64,000 bases of DNA. It comes from HLUCCA09 sp038745585. GTDB lineage: Bacteria > Pseudomonadota > Alphaproteobacteria > Rhodobacterales > Rhodobacteraceae. Positions 26,584 to 38,400 of the stretch are shown in pieces. Numbering within the stretch: position 1 is the stretch's first letter; the number at the start of each line of letters is the position of its first letter. The DNA is taken from assembly GCA_038745585.1 (NCBI GenBank), contig JBCDLH010000004.1, positions 186,001-250,000 of the forward strand, written 5' to 3'. Position numbers and translations under genes: made by a program. The notes below the pieces were generated by a model that was given only the letters and a program-made list of their open reading frames with translations, had not been told where the DNA came from and did not search any database.

Positions 26584-29500
26584 ATGGACAACGGCTTCTA
26601 CACGGAGTTTGAGAGCGCCTTTCGCGGACCGCGGGAAGAGATCCGCATTCGCCTGCGCGCTTACTTGCCGCTTTTGCGGGCTTTGCGCGATGTCGCCTCT
26701 AGGGCCCATGCGCTCGATCTTGGATGCGGACGCGGTGAGTTCCTGGAGCTCTTGCGCGACGAAGGGTATGCCGTGCGGGGGGTGGATCTAGATCCTGGCA
26801 TGCTGGTCGACTGCGGTGCGTTGGGGCTCGACGTCGAAGAGAAGAGTGCGCTTGGGGAATTAGAGTCTACTCAAAGCGAAAGCGCGCTGCTCATCTCTGC
26901 ATTTCACCTCGTTGAGCATATCGCATTCGACGACTTGCTCCGAATGATTGACCTTTCATTCGATGCATTATTACCGGGTGGAGTTCTCATTCTCGAAACG
27001 CCAAATCCAGAAAACATTGAGGTTGCAACCGTCACGTTCCATAACGATCCCACCCATCGTGCGCCCGTGCCTCCGAATGTGCTCCGGTTCGTGGCGGAAC
27101 GGGCTGGGTTTTGCCCGGTGTCCCTCTTGCGCCTAAACGAGGCGCCGCACGTCTCCGGCCGGTCGAGCCGTCTGCGCGATGTCTTTGAGGCGGTGAGTCC
27201 AGACTATGCCGTTGTCGCGCAAAAACCGGGTCCCGCGGATCTGATGGACGCAGCCGCACCTTTCTTCGCGGCGGAGCGGGGATTGCGGCTTGAGCATCTG
27301 GCCGACCGCTTTGAGGCGCGTCTGGCGATGCGCGACGAGCTATTGTCGCTGTCGATGGAGGTTCAGCGCGTCTCGGCGCATGCGGTCCGGATCAATGCGG
27401 ACTTGCGCGCCGAGCATGAGCGCCTTGTCGAGCGGATGCGCAAGGTAGAGCGCAGCGCAAAGTCCTTCGACAAGACGCTGGGCCAACGGCTAAAGCGCGC
27501 TTGGTATAAAATCCGACCGCGTAAAGCGGCAGAGCCAAAAGCGCCGATAGCGACAGAGCCGCCCCCTCGCTCGCCCGGTGACGCAAAGCCGATTACCGGA
27601 ATGCCTCCGCAAGGGAGCCGGCCCGCGCAAGAGGCTCTGCCCGAAAGACTGCGCTGGCGCATCGAGGGACCGCTTGAAACATCTTACTCGCTTTCGGTTG
27701 TCAACCGGGAATTGGCCCGCGCACTTGGCCGCGCAGGGGTTGACGTCGCGCTTCTTGCTGCCGATGGGCCGGGCCCGCTCGAAGTCGGCGCCGGCTTCGC
27801 CGAAGCGGAGCCCGATCTCGCGCCGTTGCTGGAGCGCGCTGCGTTGCCCGCTGACATCGTCACGAGGAACATGTTTCCGCCGCGCTCGGACGATTGGCCT
27901 TCGAACGGCGATGGACCGATGCGCGGCCTTGCGGGTTTTGCGTGGGAGGAAACCGGCATTGCGCCCGACTGGGTCGCTGCCCTCAATGCGCGTCTTCGCT
28001 TTGCGACCGTGACCTCGACGCATGCCAAGAAGACGCTGATCGACAACGGGGCGGCCTTTCCGATCGCAAACGTCGGCAACGGCGTCGACCATCTTAGTCG
28101 TGCGCCGTATGAGGATCTGCCCGCAGGCCTCGTGCCGAATGCAGGCCGGATCTTCCTTCACGTCTCTTCGCTCTTTCCGCGCAAGGGGGGAGATGTTCTG
28201 CTGAGTGCCTGGGGGCGTGCCTTTACGCGGGAAGATAACGTGGCCCTCGTCATCAAGACCTTTGACAACCCGCATAACGAAGCGGCGGCGCTGCTTGCGC
28301 GCCTGGCGGAGGAAAGCCCGGATCATGCGCCAGTAAGCGTCGTTCAGACCGAACTCCGCCCCGGCCAGATGCGCAGCCTTTATCGGGCGGCGGACCGGCT
28401 TGTCCTGCCAACCCGCGCCGAAGGCTTCTGCCTGCCGATTGCCGAGGCGCTCCTGGAAGGTACGCCTGTGATCACGACAGGCTGGAGTGGGACGATGGAG
28501 TATCATGGCTGTCCGTTGGTGGACTTTCTCGACTATCGGCTTGTGCCAGCCGAGAGCCACCATGGGCTTGTCGCGAGCCTCTGGGCGGAGCCGGATCTCG
28601 ACGCCCTCGTGCAACGCTTTCGCACCGCACAGACAGAGAGCGCCCCAATGCCGGAAACCGTGGACGCGGCGCGTGCATGGCTACTGGAGCGCTTTACGTG
28701 GGACGCGGTCGCCGCGCGAAGCGTCGAGGCCGTGCGAAAGGCGGCCGTCACGCGCTTCGAGCCCCCGCGGATTGGCTGGGTCTCGACCTTCAACACCCGC
28801 TGCGGGATCGCGACCTACTCGGCGCATCTTCTCAGAGAGCTTGGGCAGGACGTGCACGTACTCGCTCCCTTCGGCACGGAGACGGTCGTCCCCGATGCCG
28901 CACACGAGATGCCGATCACGCGCTGCTGGTCCGACGATGCGCGTGACCCGCTGCTGCGCCTCGCCGCCCGCATCAGGGATCTCGATCTCGATACGATCGT
29001 ATTGCAGTTCAACTACGCCTTTTTTGACTTCGAGAGCCTCGCGCGGCTGATCGCCGGTCTCAAGAAGGAGGGGCGGCGCGTCGTTCTCATGATGCATGGC
29101 ACGAATGACGCAAAAGCGCCGCCGGATCGCCAGGTTGCTGAAATCGCGCCCGCCCTTGAGACATGCGATCGGTTATTGGTCCACAGTCTGTCGGATCTGG
29201 CCCGGCTGAAGGCGATCGGTTTGAGCGAGAACGTCACGCTTTTTCCGCATGGCACGCTTCCGCCCCGATTGGGCGATCCGCCCGCCCGTGATGGTCCGGT
29301 GACGCTCGCAACCTACGGATTTCTGTTACCGAACAAGGGATTGCCAGAAATCATTGAGGCGGTGCACCGGTTACGTGAGCGGGGCGTCGAGGTCAATCTG
29401 CGGATGTATAACGCGGACTATCCGCAGGCTGTTTCGCAGCGGACGCGGCTGCGTTGCATGCGCGCGATCCTAAGCTCCGGGCTGTCGCCAAACGTTATCT

Positions 29501-29871
29501 TCGATACCCGGTTTCGCGACGATGCCGATGTGCTCGCCGATCTCGAGCGCGCCGATCTGGTGGTCTTTCCCTATCAGGCCTCGGCGGAGTCGGCCTCCGG
29601 CGCGGTGCGGTTCGGCCTCGCCTCGGGTCGCCCCGTCGTCACGACGCCGCTTGCGATTTTCGAAGATGTGGCCGGGACGTGCCTCTCCCTGCCGGGCGTC
29701 TCACCCGCCGAGATCGCCGAGGGACTTGAGGTGGTGGTGCGCCAAGTTCTGGCGGGCGAGACCTTTGATACGGTCCGTTCGGACGCGCGCGCGTTCTGCG
29801 ACCGTGTTGCATACCCGCGCCTCGCGCCGCAGCTGGGAAACTTGCTCTATGGTCTTAAGCTAAACGGTTAA
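26584..29871 (+). CDS. Fusion of SAM methyltransferase and two GT4-type glycosyltransferase domains
   Basis: 1095 residues with at least three modules. (1) Class I methyltransferase, residues 1-240, with motif I ALDLGCGRGEFLELL at 43-57 and a post-motif acidic residue in GVDLD. (2) A charged helical linker, about 245-310, likely coiled coil, followed by a Pro-rich stretch. (3) A first GT-B domain, about 360-725, with VGNGVDHL and RAEGFCLPIAEALLEGTPV near 611. (4) A second GT-B domain, about 736-1095, with NTRCGIATYSAHLL, LPNKGLPEIIEAV and QASAESASGAVRFGLASG near 997. The ATG at 26584 has GGGGAG upstream. Such fusions build capsule, LPS or S-layer glycans. Confidence 0.9.
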   Translation: MDNGFYTEFESAFRGPREEIRIRLRAYLPLLRALRDVASRAHALDLGCGRGEFLELLRDEGYAVRGVDLDPGMLVDCGALGLDVEEKSALGELESTQSESALLISAFHLVEHIAFDDLLRMIDLSFDALLPGGVLILETPNPENIEVATVTFHNDPTHRAPVPPNVLRFVAERAGFCPVSLLRLNEAPHVSGRSSRLRDVFEAVSPDYAVVAQKPGPADLMDAAAPFFAAERGLRLEHLADRFEARLAMRDELLSLSMEVQRVSAHAVRINADLRAEHERLVERMRKVERSAKSFDKTLGQRLKRAWYKIRPRKAAEPKAPIATEPPPRSPGDAKPITGMPPQGSRPAQEALPERLRWRIEGPLETSYSLSVVNRELARALGRAGVDVALLAADGPGPLEVGAGFAEAEPDLAPLLERAALPADIVTRNMFPPRSDDWPSNGDGPMRGLAGFAWEETGIAPDWVAALNARLRFATVTSTHAKKTLIDNGAAFPIANVGNGVDHLSRAPYEDLPAGLVPNAGRIFLHVSSLFPRKGGDVLLSAWGRAFTREDNVALVIKTFDNPHNEAAALLARLAEESPDHAPVSVVQTELRPGQMRSLYRAADRLVLPTRAEGFCLPIAEALLEGTPVITTGWSGTMEYHGCPLVDFLDYRLVPAESHHGLVASLWAEPDLDALVQRFRTAQTESAPMPETVDAARAWLLERFTWDAVAARSVEAVRKAAVTRFEPPRIGWVSTFNTRCGIATYSAHLLRELGQDVHVLAPFGTETVVPDAAHEMPITRCWSDDARDPLLRLAARIRDLDLDTIVLQFNYAFFDFESLARLIAGLKKEGRRVVLMMHGTNDAKAPPDRQVAEIAPALETCDRLLVHSLSDLARLKAIGLSENVTLFPHGTLPPRLGDPPARDGPVTLATYGFLLPNKGLPEIIEAVHRLRERGVEVNLRMYNADYPQAVSQRTRLRCMRAILSSGLSPNVIFDTRFRDDADVLADLERADLVVFPYQASAESASGAVRFGLASGRPVVTTPLAIFEDVAGTCLSLPGVSPAEIAEGLEVVVRQVLAGETFDTVRSDARAFCDRVAYPRLAPQLGNLLYGLKLNG

Positions 29872-29889
29872 CCGGGAGGCGGACGCGCC

Positions 29890-31803
29890 TCAGGCTATGA
29901 GGTCGAAGGCTTCGAAATCCGAGTGGATGCCCACAGTCGAAATGATGCCACCATCCTCATAGGCCCAGCTTCGCGCCACCGCGTGCTCACCGCGATGAGC
30001 GAGGGCACCACGGTCGATCAGGAGGACTTCGTTTGCATAGGCGACAATCTCGATGTCGTCTTTCGCGACGAGGAAATCGATGAAGGCCCGAACTTCGTCC
30101 GAATAGGCGTCCATCGCGAGCGTTGGGCTCATCGGCGTCGATACGCTAAACAGGGCGGCGTCTGTATCTTCGAGGAGTAAGCCTGTTAGATCACCGGCAA
30201 GCGTCTGAATCTCGTCGCTTTCGGTATTGGCAAAGGCGGTCGTGTAGGACGCCATGCTCGTCATGAAGTCGTCGAGCCCAACGGCGCGGGCAGGGGCAAT
30301 GTCGATCTCGGCCAAGAGCACCTCGGCGACGATCGCATCACTTCCCTCGCGCTCGCCCGCGCTGGCGAACGGGTCTGCGCCCGGCCCGTCGACCCGTTCG
30401 CTTAGGCGTAGGTCGTCGCGGATCGCGTCGAAATCGACCGTAAGGTGGCCCTCATCGGCGGCGTCGGGCAAAGGTACCTCGGGGTGAGCAGGCTCGGCAC
30501 TTGCTACGTCGATCAAGTCAGGCGTTTGTTCGGGTGCAACAGACGGCGCGCCGTCGTGCACGGCCTCGTCCAGCGCCGCTGCATGCACGACGCTCGACGG
30601 ATCATGCAAGTCATGCACCGCGCCATGGCCGTTCTGAAGCTCGAGCCGCGCAGCAATCGCCTCGCTGCCGTCGGTCAGAGCAAGATCAAGACCGTCCGTC
30701 TCAGCCTCGCCGGTTGGATCAAAGCTCGAGGCCGATGCCATGTCGTCGCTCTCGGAACCGAAGCGCGATATGCCAAAGGCGACCGCGAGAGCACTCAAGC
30801 CCATCGTCGCCGTGAGCGGCAGGGCGGAAGAAACGCCGCCAACGGCGCCTCCAGCGTCGCGTGTCTCGACCGAAGTGTTGCGGAGCAGCGTGTCGCGCAA
30901 ATCTTTGAGGCTGTTGCAGAACACCTCATAGCTTGACTGATCTTGGAAGAGCCCACGAAAGTCTGTGCTCTGCTCTACAGGCGTCGCACACGCCGCCTCG
31001 TCGCTGCTTTCAGGCGCGCCCTGCATCTCAGCCGCGGCGGGATCCGCCGGCGCCGCGCTCGCTTCGGCAATGGCGACCTCTTGCGGCGTGAGCTCTTCGC
31101 TTAGCAGAAACGCCGCCCACACGATGGCCGCTAATGCAGCGCCAGGATGCATGACGATGTTGCCGCGCGCCCGTAGCGGCACGATCAAGGCAGACCCTTG
31201 TGCCGGTTGTCTTTGCCGGGTGAGCCCCTCTTCCGTCGTGAAAGCGTCGAGCAAGCTTCGGAAGCACGTGCCGCGAACGGCCGAGCCTTGCCCAATCGAA
31301 TCCAGCAAATACTGCCCGTCGAGGCGGCACAGATGGACAAACACCTCGCCGCGGGCGTTGAGAAAGATATACCAAGGGTCGCCCTCATCCGTCAGACCAC
31401 GCTCCGTGTCGACCGGTGCGCCGGCCTGAGCCAGGAGACGCTCGACACGGGCGAGGTCGGCAAGCTCTTGGTTGGTCCAATCGCGCGCGCGCGGTCCGAA
31501 GCTATCAATGCTGGAGCTGTCGACCAACGGCCCGGTGTCGAGGCCGTCATAATGCCCCTCTGCTTCGGCCCCGTTGTCCCGCTCTGGATGGGCAAACTGA
31601 ATGAGGTCGGCGATGTCCCCGCTCGGGCCCTCAGTAAGTGGAGGCATGTCCGTCGGGTCTGCGGCGTCGAAAGCCTGGTCCGCGCGCGAACTGCGATTGT
31701 CGCCGGCGTCGTTCCGACGCGCCTCAAGATCGTCGGCAGGCTGCGTTTCGCGGGCCCGCTGTTCACCGGTCCAATTGTCTCCGAAATCGATGATATCGGC
31801 CAT
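29890..31803 (-). CDS. Acidic protein of unknown function with two hydrophobic segments, 637 aa
   Basis: I cannot assign a function. The N-terminal 110 residues are polar. Residues about 105-205 form a conserved-looking globular part (WTNQELADLARVERLLAQAG, then TDEGDPWYIFLNARGEVFVHL and RLDGQYLLDSIG). A hydrophobic helix follows near 216-234 and a second near 326-343, with acidic linkers between. The last 290 residues are Ala/Asp/Glu-rich with almost no Lys. I recall similar globular regions next to RTX/type I secretion genes in other alphaproteobacteria, but did not verify it. It is transcribed with, and just downstream of, the XRE regulator that faces the giant secreted protein. Confidence 0.75.
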   Translation of the reverse strand: MADIIDFGDNWTGEQRARETQPADDLEARRNDAGDNRSSRADQAFDAADPTDMPPLTEGPSGDIADLIQFAHPERDNGAEAEGHYDGLDTGPLVDSSSIDSFGPRARDWTNQELADLARVERLLAQAGAPVDTERGLTDEGDPWYIFLNARGEVFVHLCRLDGQYLLDSIGQGSAVRGTCFRSLLDAFTTEEGLTRQRQPAQGSALIVPLRARGNIVMHPGAALAAIVWAAFLLSEELTPQEVAIAEASAAPADPAAAEMQGAPESSDEAACATPVEQSTDFRGLFQDQSSYEVFCNSLKDLRDTLLRNTSVETRDAGGAVGGVSSALPLTATMGLSALAVAFGISRFGSESDDMASASSFDPTGEAETDGLDLALTDGSEAIAARLELQNGHGAVHDLHDPSSVVHAAALDEAVHDGAPSVAPEQTPDLIDVASAEPAHPEVPLPDAADEGHLTVDFDAIRDDLRLSERVDGPGADPFASAGEREGSDAIVAEVLLAEIDIAPARAVGLDDFMTSMASYTTAFANTESDEIQTLAGDLTGLLLEDTDAALFSVSTPMSPTLAMDAYSDEVRAFIDFLVAKDDIEIVAYANEVLLIDRGALAHRGEHAVARSWAYEDGGIISTVGIHSDFEAFDLIA

Positions 31804-31867
31804 GCGCTCGCGCTCTCGTCCTGTCCCGACTTTTCCTGCTCAACTCCGCTATACGAGGCTCTACTCG

Positions 31868-32191
31868 CTATTGCGCGACCGCGTTCGGGGCCCCTTCGCC
31901 TTCGAAGAGAATCGCATAACTCACCGGGTCGTAGTAGTAGAGCACGGCTTTAACGAATGCTTTCGGGTCCTGCCCAAGTGCGTGTGCCCACTCGGTATAT
32001 CGCGACGGCGGAATGCGCCCGCGACCGTTCTCCAGCTGCGAGATGAACGTGTAGTATTCGAGGTTTAGCGCATTTGCGAGCTCCCGCTGGGACAGACCTT
32101 GGCCTTCGCGTAATCCACGCAGCCAAACCCCCATGGCGACGCGGAGCTCTTTGTTCTGATCTCGGACTTCAGTGTGAGCTTTCGACAGCAT
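31868..32191 (-). CDS. XRE-family helix-turn-helix regulator
   Basis: 107-residue DNA-binding protein. The Cro/cI-type HTH lies at about 20-75 (RGLREGQGLSQRELANAL, then EYYTFISQLENGRGRIP). A short C-terminal extension (KAVLYYYDPVSYAILF) may mediate dimerisation or ligand sensing. The ATG at 32191 has GAGGG 7 bases upstream; another ATG at 32206 is possible. It is divergent from the 2378-aa secreted protein and upstream of the 637-aa acidic protein, so it probably controls one or both. Confidence 0.88.
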   Translation of the reverse strand: MLSKAHTEVRDQNKELRVAMGVWLRGLREGQGLSQRELANALNLEYYTFISQLENGRGRIPPSRYTEWAHALGQDPKAFVKAVLYYYDPVSYAILFEGEGAPNAVAQ

Positions 32192-32423
32192 GCTCAAATC
32201 CCTCATCCAACTACCAAGTTTTGCCTATACCACGGACGCTTAGCCCTGGCTAGGTGATGCATATATGCACGGGGTATGAATTTCACTATACACTTTCGGC
32301 TTGTCAGGTCGGATTAAGTCGATTATCCGAACCGCACGCGAAGTGTGGGCGCTGGAAGGGACACCTGTCTCTTTCAGGTGCGCTACGTGAAAAACAACCA
32401 AGGATGCAGAGGGCACATTACCC
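32192..32423. promoter_or_regulatory. Divergent control region between XRE regulator and giant RTX gene
   Basis: 232-base region with no gene. It contains the perfect 12-base palindrome TGCATATATGCA at 32258-32269, a possible operator, and a hairpin CACCTG-7-CAGGTG at 32362-32380 in what should be the leader of the giant gene. A weak -35-like TTGTCA is seen at 32301, but no good -10 element follows it. AGAGGG at 32411-32416 is the likely ribosome binding site of the giant gene, 8 bases from its ATG. Confidence 0.45.
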
Positions 32424-35400
32424 ATGGCAATCACACTTACCCAAGTGCAGGCGCTGTATATCGGTTATTTTAACCGTGCTGGCGACCCCGAGGGCGTTCA
32501 GTTCTGGCTCGAGCAGGACATGTCCCCCGACGAGGTGGCACAGTCTTTTTCGGTTCAGCCGGAAGCGACCAACCTCTACCCGTACCTGGAGAACCCCGCC
32601 GTCGCCTCGCCGACTGCGTTCTTGCAAGCCGTTTACCTGAACCTCTTCAACCGTGCGCTCGACGAAGCGGGCCGGATCTACTGGGAAGGTCAGCTCGCGA
32701 ACGGCACGACCGGTGAAGTCATCCAGGACATCATCAGCGGTGCGCAGGGTGACGACGCGGTCATCGTGCAAAATAAAGTCACCGCGGCAAGCGACTGGAC
32801 GTCTTCTGTTGCCAACGTGTCCGGCTTTACGTTTGCTCAGGACAACCTTCCCCTCCCCGAGCCGCTCGCTGCCGCTCAAGACGTGATTGCCGACGTCGAC
32901 GAAACCGACGCTTCGGTCGACGACGCGGCCGCGAAGACGGACGCTTTCGTGGAGGCGATTTCGGGCCCGGGCACGGGCCTTGAGTTTGATCTGGTCGTCG
33001 AGGATGTTGCTGGCGCCAACTCGGCGCGGATCACCGGCGATCAGGACATGGAGGTCGACGTAACGTCGTTGACCGATCAGGTCGTGGGCCTTGACCTCAA
33101 TGGGAACGGTGTCGTCGACAACGATGGTATCGAGAACAATGACCCCACGGCATTGGACGACGGTATCGACTTTGCGGTGTTCGATCTGTACCGCCGTGAC
33201 CTTCTCAACGACTTCAACACCAACCTCAACTATCTAGGCGACGTGGCCTTTGACGGCACGGGCTTCGAGGGCGATGGCGTTAGCACGGACGGAAACATCT
33301 ACCTCGGCGGTCTGGGGAGCGACACGGCGCTCGGAGGCATCGGCAACGACTTTATGACCGGTGGCGGCATTGCGCAGAACCGCCCAGGTTTCGACCAGTT
33401 GTTCGGCGGCAGGAATGCTGACTTCTTCTACGCTGAAATCAACAGCCTCGACGCAACGGCCGACGGCGCGCTCCTGGCCATTGATGGTGGCAGCACGTCT
33501 GACGATGCTGCGGTTGGGAACAATACGCCACAGGACAGCGACTGGCTTTTGCTGGAAGTGTCAGATGACGAAGACGGCACTGTTGTCGTTCTCGACGACT
33601 TCTCGACCGCTGCCATTGAAGACGGGTCGGTGACGAGCCCGATCTTTGAAGCGTTCTCGCTGACCAACGTGGAGCACGTTGACGCCTCCGGCAACCTTTA
33701 CGGGTTCCTTGACGATGTTGACGTTGCTCTCGGCGACGGCGGCTCGGTCACTGATGATGGCGAGAATGTCGGCGTTGGCTCCACGGCCCAGTTGGCGATC
33801 TTCGGCTCCGACGCCAACAACATCCTGATCGGGGGCTTCGATAACGACCGCATCGAAGGCGACAGCGGCAGCGACCTATTGTTTGGCGGACGCACCGATT
33901 ACATCAACAACCCAAACATCACACAAATCATCAATGACGGGCGCGACGAGCTCTTCGGTGACTCCGGTGATGACAACTTGGTTTGGGAAGCGGATGGCGG
34001 CGTCTACGAGGGCGCAACCGAAATCGACATAAACGCTGGAGAGAATGACTCTCTGTGGTTGACCGAGCTGTCGTTTGGCACGCAAACCGCCGATGATCTG
34101 CTCGCCGACGGGATCGTTCGTATCGACCTTGGTGCAAACCTTCAAGGCGGCAACGACAACTTCACCGGGTACAATCCGGTTATGCCCGATGGCTACACGC
34201 CCGAGAACGGTGTGGGGTCTTACACAGCCGACCAAACGAACTATGCCGACGGCGTGGTGCGTACGACCGTTCAGGACATGAACAATGTCATCGCAACCGG
34301 TCTCGGTGGAATCGACTACTCTGCCGCCGGTACGAATGATCCTGAACTGCTATTCAATAATCAGCAGAACATCCTCGGGATCGACGTCGACCTCGACCTG
34401 CGCGGTAACAGCGGCGACAACGTCCTCTACGGTAACACGGGTGATGACGTCATCGAAGGCCGCACTGGGGATGACTCGCTTTCTGGTGGCCTCGGCAACG
34501 ATGACTTTATCTTCGACCTGGGCGATCAGGGCTCCGGCTCGTTTGGTGGTGACGACCTGAACATCATCCACCGCCAGGCCGACTTTGACGGCGACAACCT
34601 CTGGGACACCGATGAGGATGGCGCTGGCATATTCACTCAAGACTTCGGCGTGGGTGGCGAGTCGCAGTTTGGCCCCTCAGTCCTGACGGTCGATTTCACC
34701 TTGGCCAACATCGACGACGCCAACGTCTTCGTCGACAGCTTCTCGGTCGTCATCGGCGGCGAGACCTTCGCCGTGACAGACATGGCAGCACTCGAAGCGG
34801 CCAGCACGATCGCGGAGCTGGTGGTTCTCGCGAACACCGAGTTCAATGCTCAAGACGAGAACGTCTCGGTGACGACCGATGGTGCCAACATCATCATCAC
34901 GGACGCAACACCGGCCGGCGGCCGTGTGATCTCGAGCACGCCTGAAGAGGGATATGCGGTTTCGACCAGCGTGACCGCTCCGGGCACGTCGACTCTGGGA
35001 CTGCCCAACTTTACGCCGGCTGGCGAGACTGTCTTCGAAGATCGGATCATCTTCCAGGCCTATGAAGATCGTGCCGATAACGAGCGCATCGATGACGATG
35101 CAATCTTCGGCGCGGGCGACTCGCTCGGTATCGATAACTACGCTGAAGATCTCGTGGTTGGCTTCTTGGCCGACGACGATGGTGTCGTGAGCACGGTGCT
35201 TGCCGAAGATCAATCTTTCCGGATCGATCTAGAAAACCTGGCCGTCGAAGACGAAGTGACGGTCTCGGTCAACGGCGTGCAGTTTACGCTGACGGTTGGC
35301 AAGGATCTCGACGATACCCTGATCGCAGGCGAAACGACCGAAGAGTTCGCCGAGCGCATGTCGGACTTCATCAACGATTTCCTTGATGACGACACGGCTG

Positions 35401-38400
35401 CTGGCGAAGTCCAGTCCGCTTACCTTGCAGATCCGGATGGAGACTCCAACACCGGCGCGTTCGTGGTATCGCAGGTAGCCTATGATGGCGAAGAAACCGT
35501 CTTTATGGTTGTCGATGTAGATGTCGACGAGAACTCGTCGCTTGGTGAGCCTGCCACGGCAGCTGTCACCAACCAGACGCAGACCGAAGTGGACCTCTTC
35601 GAATACGATGGGCGCAACGGCAACCTCGACGAAGACAACGTGCTCTTCTGGGGCGACCAGGCGATTCAGCGGTCGAACTTGCTGACTGCAGAGGACGCTG
35701 GCGATACCCTCCTGGGTACCGACGCGATCGTCATCAACGTGGAGCAGGCAGACGAGATCCTCTCTGCCCGTGCGGGCGAGGGCGTCGCTGACGGCACGCT
35801 GATCTTCGGTGCGGAGAACCCGACGACCGTCGCAGCTTCCGCCGAGCTCAACTATTCGGTGCACGGCGATGACCAGTTCTTCACGGGTCTGGGCAGCGAC
35901 ATTGTCGATGCCGGCACTGGTGACGACCGGGTCTATGGCTCGAACGGGCTCGATGTGCTCGACGGCGGTAAGGACATCTATCTTGTCGACGGCGAGCTGC
36001 GCGTGCTCAACCTGGCCGAGGCCGCGGATGTTGACGGTGATCCCGAGGTGGAGAGCATTCAGCTTCTGCCGCAGAACGAAGCTGGCGGTCCAACCTCCGG
36101 CCTCTTCCGCGACACGCTGATTTACCAGCAATCGACCTTCGGCGCCGTTGGCGCGGCTGGCTCGGTGTTCGAGATCACGCTCGATCTCTCCGAAGATCAG
36201 GATTTCGGCGGGGCCGGTAAGGTCATCGTTGACGGAGATGCAGTCAACAATACGACCCTCTTCACGAACTTCGAGAACATCCGCACCGTGTCCGGTGACG
36301 GTACGCTCGCAGGTCAGGGCCGTGACACCCTAGATCTGGCCAACACGGTCAATCCGATCACGGGTGTGGAGGGTCCGAACGGCGTTGACACCTACTATGC
36401 GCTGACGACGGCGGACACTGACCCGACTTCGGGCCAGGTGCGCCTCGACTTCAACGATGACGACTCTTTCTTCGGAACGGGTGAGCTCATTGCCGAAGTG
36501 GATGGCGTGGAGAATGTCGACTTTGGTTCGGGCGACGACGTCATGGTCATCGACGAGACTGAAGCGGGCAAGGACAACGTCCTGCGCGGTGGTCTCGGCG
36601 ACGATACGGTGAACTACTCGTTCGAGCCGCCCGCATCGGTCATGACCCCCGAGAACTTGATCCCCATGGTCTCCCTCTTCGTAAATGGCGGGGGCACCGA
36701 TACGGATCTCATCGAGATGACGGGGGGCATTCTGGGCACCGACGTGCCGGTCGACACGCTGGTGTCGTTCGAGAACGTCAACTTCTCGGAAGGCTCGGGT
36801 GACAACCCGCTCGCCAACCCGATGATGCGCGATCTGCTCGACGTTTCGGCCGTGAATGCCGCGGTGGTCGACTTCACCGGCCAGGAAGTTCGCGCCGGAG
36901 GTGACCTGATCGACGATGAGACGCCGGAAGACTCGGTGATCAATATCGGCGGCATGGATAACTTCGAAGATGTTGTCGCCAACGGCGCCGCGGATACGGT
37001 CATCGTGTCGGACGACATGGACAACTCGAACCTGTCGGACGAAGACTTCGACCTGCAGTTCGATACGTTCCTGAACTACGACATCGTCGACGCCGCCTTC
37101 GAGCGTCAGACCATTGGTGATCTGCGCGCAGCTCCGAACACGGCGCAAGGCCCTGATGAGGACGACATTCCGGAAGCGGAAAATATCGGTCTCTACAGCT
37201 TTGCTCTTGGTGAGGGTGCTGACACCGTAGACTACAGCGACGAAGTGGGTGCCGTGGTGGCAGTTGTCGAGTTCGACGACACCACGACCGACATCATCGT
37301 GGACAGTGTGTTTGTGTCCGAGGATGACGATCTCGACTTCACGGACGATGGGAACCGCGTGGATGTGCTCGACAGTGTCGAGAACCTCGCCGCCTCCCAA
37401 GGTCTTTCGGTGATCGACCTCACGTCGTCGGAGACGGATCTCGAGATCCGCTACAACTTCGACGATGGTCCGTTCGCGAACGAGCCGGGTCTGGATCGGG
37501 ATGTCTTCCGCATTCAGCTTTCGGAGCTTTCGAGCGCGCAGCCTGTTACTGGCGTGAACTTTCTGGAGTACCGCGATGCGGGCGACAGTGCGACCACGCA
37601 AGAGGAGGCGACCTGGAGCACGATTGAAGGCAGCGACAACGACGAGCGCGTTGAGCTGACCGACAATGAGAGCATCCCGGATAACTTCTTCAACCTGCGC
37701 GGTGGCGACAACGAGGTGAACTACAACGAGCTGACCCGCTCGATTGAGCTTCTCCTCGGGTTTACCGACCTGATTGGCGATGACGACGTCACCGATGACG
37801 CAGTGTTGGGTAGCGTGACCTTCACCGACGGCGCCGGCGCGCCGTTGCCGGATGGCGGCACCGACACGATCACATCGTACTCCAGTGCGAATGTGGTTTC
37901 TGCAGGTACTCTTCGGATCGAAGCGTCGCAGGATGACGAGGACAGTGTCAGCTTCGACTCCGGTGCGATCACCGATAAGGTGTTCCTCCTGGGTGAAGTG
38001 GTTGACGGCTCCGACCAAATCACTGTGTCGCTTGGAACGGCAGAAGGCGGCACCGAGAGCATCGTTCTCACTGGCTTCGAGCTGATCACGGATGACGACC
38101 TGACGGACGACGTCTATGAGTTCCTCGACCTTGAGCGTGCACTGAACCAGTACACGCTGGTGGATGGGCCAATCGACGACCGTGACACGATCAAGGTTGG
38201 CAATGATGCTGTGCAATTCACGGAAGATAACGGCGGTAACCCCGATGAAGTCTCCCTGGAAGTGCTCAACGACGCGTTCATGTTCGACTTCGACATTCTC
38301 GACGTCACAAACATCACCGAAGACGGCCTAACGATCGTCGCCGATCTCGACACCATGGCCGCGGGCCGTGACATCGGGAACGACGAAATCGTGGTCGGCG

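Noticed and set aside
35229..36131. 300-codon minus-strand open frame inside the giant RTX gene
   Set aside because: Same reason: a shadow of biased codons in the real gene.
36330..38216. 628-codon open frame on the minus strand inside the giant RTX gene
   Set aside because: Antisense to the Asp/Val-rich coding frame, which by its codon pattern leaves the opposite strand open; no ribosome binding site or recognisable motif.
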